This document shows, piece by piece, positions 6,261 through 6,415 of a stretch of 6,415 nucleotides of DNA (position 1 is the first letter of the stretch; every line of letters starts with the position of its first letter). Source of the DNA: an uncultured Prevotellaceae bacterium. Its GTDB lineage: Bacteria > Bacteroidota > Bacteroidia > Bacteroidales > Bacteroidaceae. The notes under the pieces are model-generated. The model was given only the letters and a program-made list of their open reading frames with translations, had not been told where the DNA came from and ran no database searches. Made by a program: the position numbers and the translations under genes. The DNA lies in contig CAMKTM010000147.1 of the NCBI GenBank assembly GCA_946415695.1, positions 1-6,415 of the forward strand, written 5' to 3'.

Positions 6261-6278
6261 TCAAGCCCCTGACAATAA

Positions 6279-6415
6279 CTATTCATTCAAAATGCTGATG
6301 CCATCGATGGCGCAGGTAATGATGAATTTATTGGTGTCCGGGGAAATTATTTCATCATCCCCTGCACCCTCAATGCCATCGGCATTTAGAGCAAAATTGA
6401 TTGGCAGGGGCCCCA
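6279..6415 (-). CDS. Possible C-terminal end of an unrecognised protein, cut by the window edge
   Basis: Reading leftward from the right edge, one minus-strand frame stays open for 44 codons and ends at a TAG (6279-6281). It reads as a plausible soluble tail: LPINFALNADGIEGAGDDE, then IISPDTNKFIITCAIDGI and finally SILNE. The other two minus frames hit stops within about 15 codons of the edge. The antisense plus frame is also open from an ATG at 6292, but its protein is Met/Ser/Pro-rich and looks like a shadow. I recognise no family. The acidic turn-rich stretch and two DGI-type turns would suit a secreted beta-rich protein, but this is a guess. A 20-nt sequence inside it (6328-6347) recurs at 5910-5929, and a 12-bp palindrome (6300-6311) and a hairpin (6372-6386) also fall in it. 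It could instead be non-coding repeat that happens to be open. Confidence 0.42.
   Translation of the reverse strand, partial: GPLPINFALNADGIEGAGDDEIISPDTNKFIITCAIDGISILNE
6300..6311. repeat. 12-bp perfect palindrome
   Basis: GCCATCGATGGC equals its own reverse complement. It lies near the 3' end of the possible partial gene, in codons for AIDGI. It could be a protein-binding site, but palindromes of this size also arise by chance in coding DNA. Confidence 0.5.
6328..6347. repeat. Dispersed 20-nt repeat, copy 2 (inside the partial reading frame)
   Basis: TTATTGGTGTCCGGGGAAAT differs from copy 1 by one base. In the minus-strand frame of the partial protein it encodes ISPDTN; the equivalent frame at copy 1 reads ISPDSN, so the shared block is compatible with either a coding duplication or a non-coding repeat. 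Confidence 0.75.
6372..6386. repeat. Small hairpin with a three-base loop
   Basis: AATGCC-ATC-GGCATT gives a 6-bp perfect stem. It lies in the partial reading frame at the right edge. Its three-base loop recalls the intergenic hairpins, though the loop sequence differs. Confidence 0.5.

Larger units (their letters stand above)
5720..6278. other. 559-bp repeat-rich intergenic region
   Basis: No convincing gene lies here on either strand. From right to left it holds a 20-bp x 4 tandem repeat (6181-6260), a roughly 190-bp imperfect inverted repeat (5973-6162), one copy of a 20-nt dispersed repeat (5910-5929), a featureless stretch (about 5781-5909), an AT-rich tandem repeat and the operon promoter. 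The heptamer TCCGGGG occurs at 5919-5925 and 6170-6176, and once more outside the gap at 6337-6343. No tRNA, riboswitch or attachment site was recognised. Confidence 0.75.

Noticed and set aside
6173..6269. Possible CRISPR array
   Set aside because: The 20-bp units are directly abutting with no unique spacers, and no cas genes are present.
6292..6415. Plus-strand frame open from ATG to the window edge
   Set aside because: The product is Met/Ser/Pro-rich and mirrors the more protein-like minus frame; there is no promoter-like sequence before it.

Overview
The window looks like a piece of a Bacteroidales chromosome, most likely Prevotella or a close relative. Four things point there: two large secreted enzymes of families common in gut and rumen Bacteroidetes; start codons preceded by A/T-rich leaders rather than Shine-Dalgarno sequences; a TAnnTTTG-type -7 promoter element; and a protein tail of the form YDLQGR...KGIYIRNGKK, which is frequent in Prevotella exported proteins. 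No SusC/SusD pair, regulator, transposase, tRNA or rRNA is visible.

Layout: everything coding runs on the minus strand, so transcription goes from high to low coordinates. At the right edge (6279-6415) a reading frame of 44 codons plus stop enters from outside the window; it is probably the C-terminus of an unrecognised protein. Then comes a non-coding, repeat-rich gap of about 560 bp (5720-6278). It holds four exact-length 20-bp tandem units with TTC every 10 bp, a roughly 190-bp imperfect inverted repeat built from small hairpins with three-base loops (REP/BIME-like), two copies of a 20-nt near-identical sequence about 420 bp apart, and the promoter of the next gene. That promoter drives an apparent two-gene operon: an 886-residue exported protein of the DUF4964/DUF5127/DUF4965/DUF1793 'glutaminase GtaA-like' family (3059-5719), then, 8 bp after its stop, a 989-residue exported family 31 glycoside hydrolase with a C-terminal PA14 domain (81-3050). 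Downstream, positions 1-93 carry a short GC-rich hairpin and a G-run-rich tandem duplication that overlaps the GH31 stop codon.

How the genes may work together: both enzymes have signal peptides, are cotranscribed by position, and carry an added beta-sandwich module likely to bind sugar or another ligand (an insertion in the first, PA14 in the second). The simplest reading is a small periplasmic or surface glycan-processing unit. The GH31 assignment is firm at family level, but its substrate cannot be read from the sequence. The 'glutaminase' name rests on fungal relatives and may be wrong here, since the gene partner is a glycosidase. The non-coding repeats are the least ordinary part of the window.
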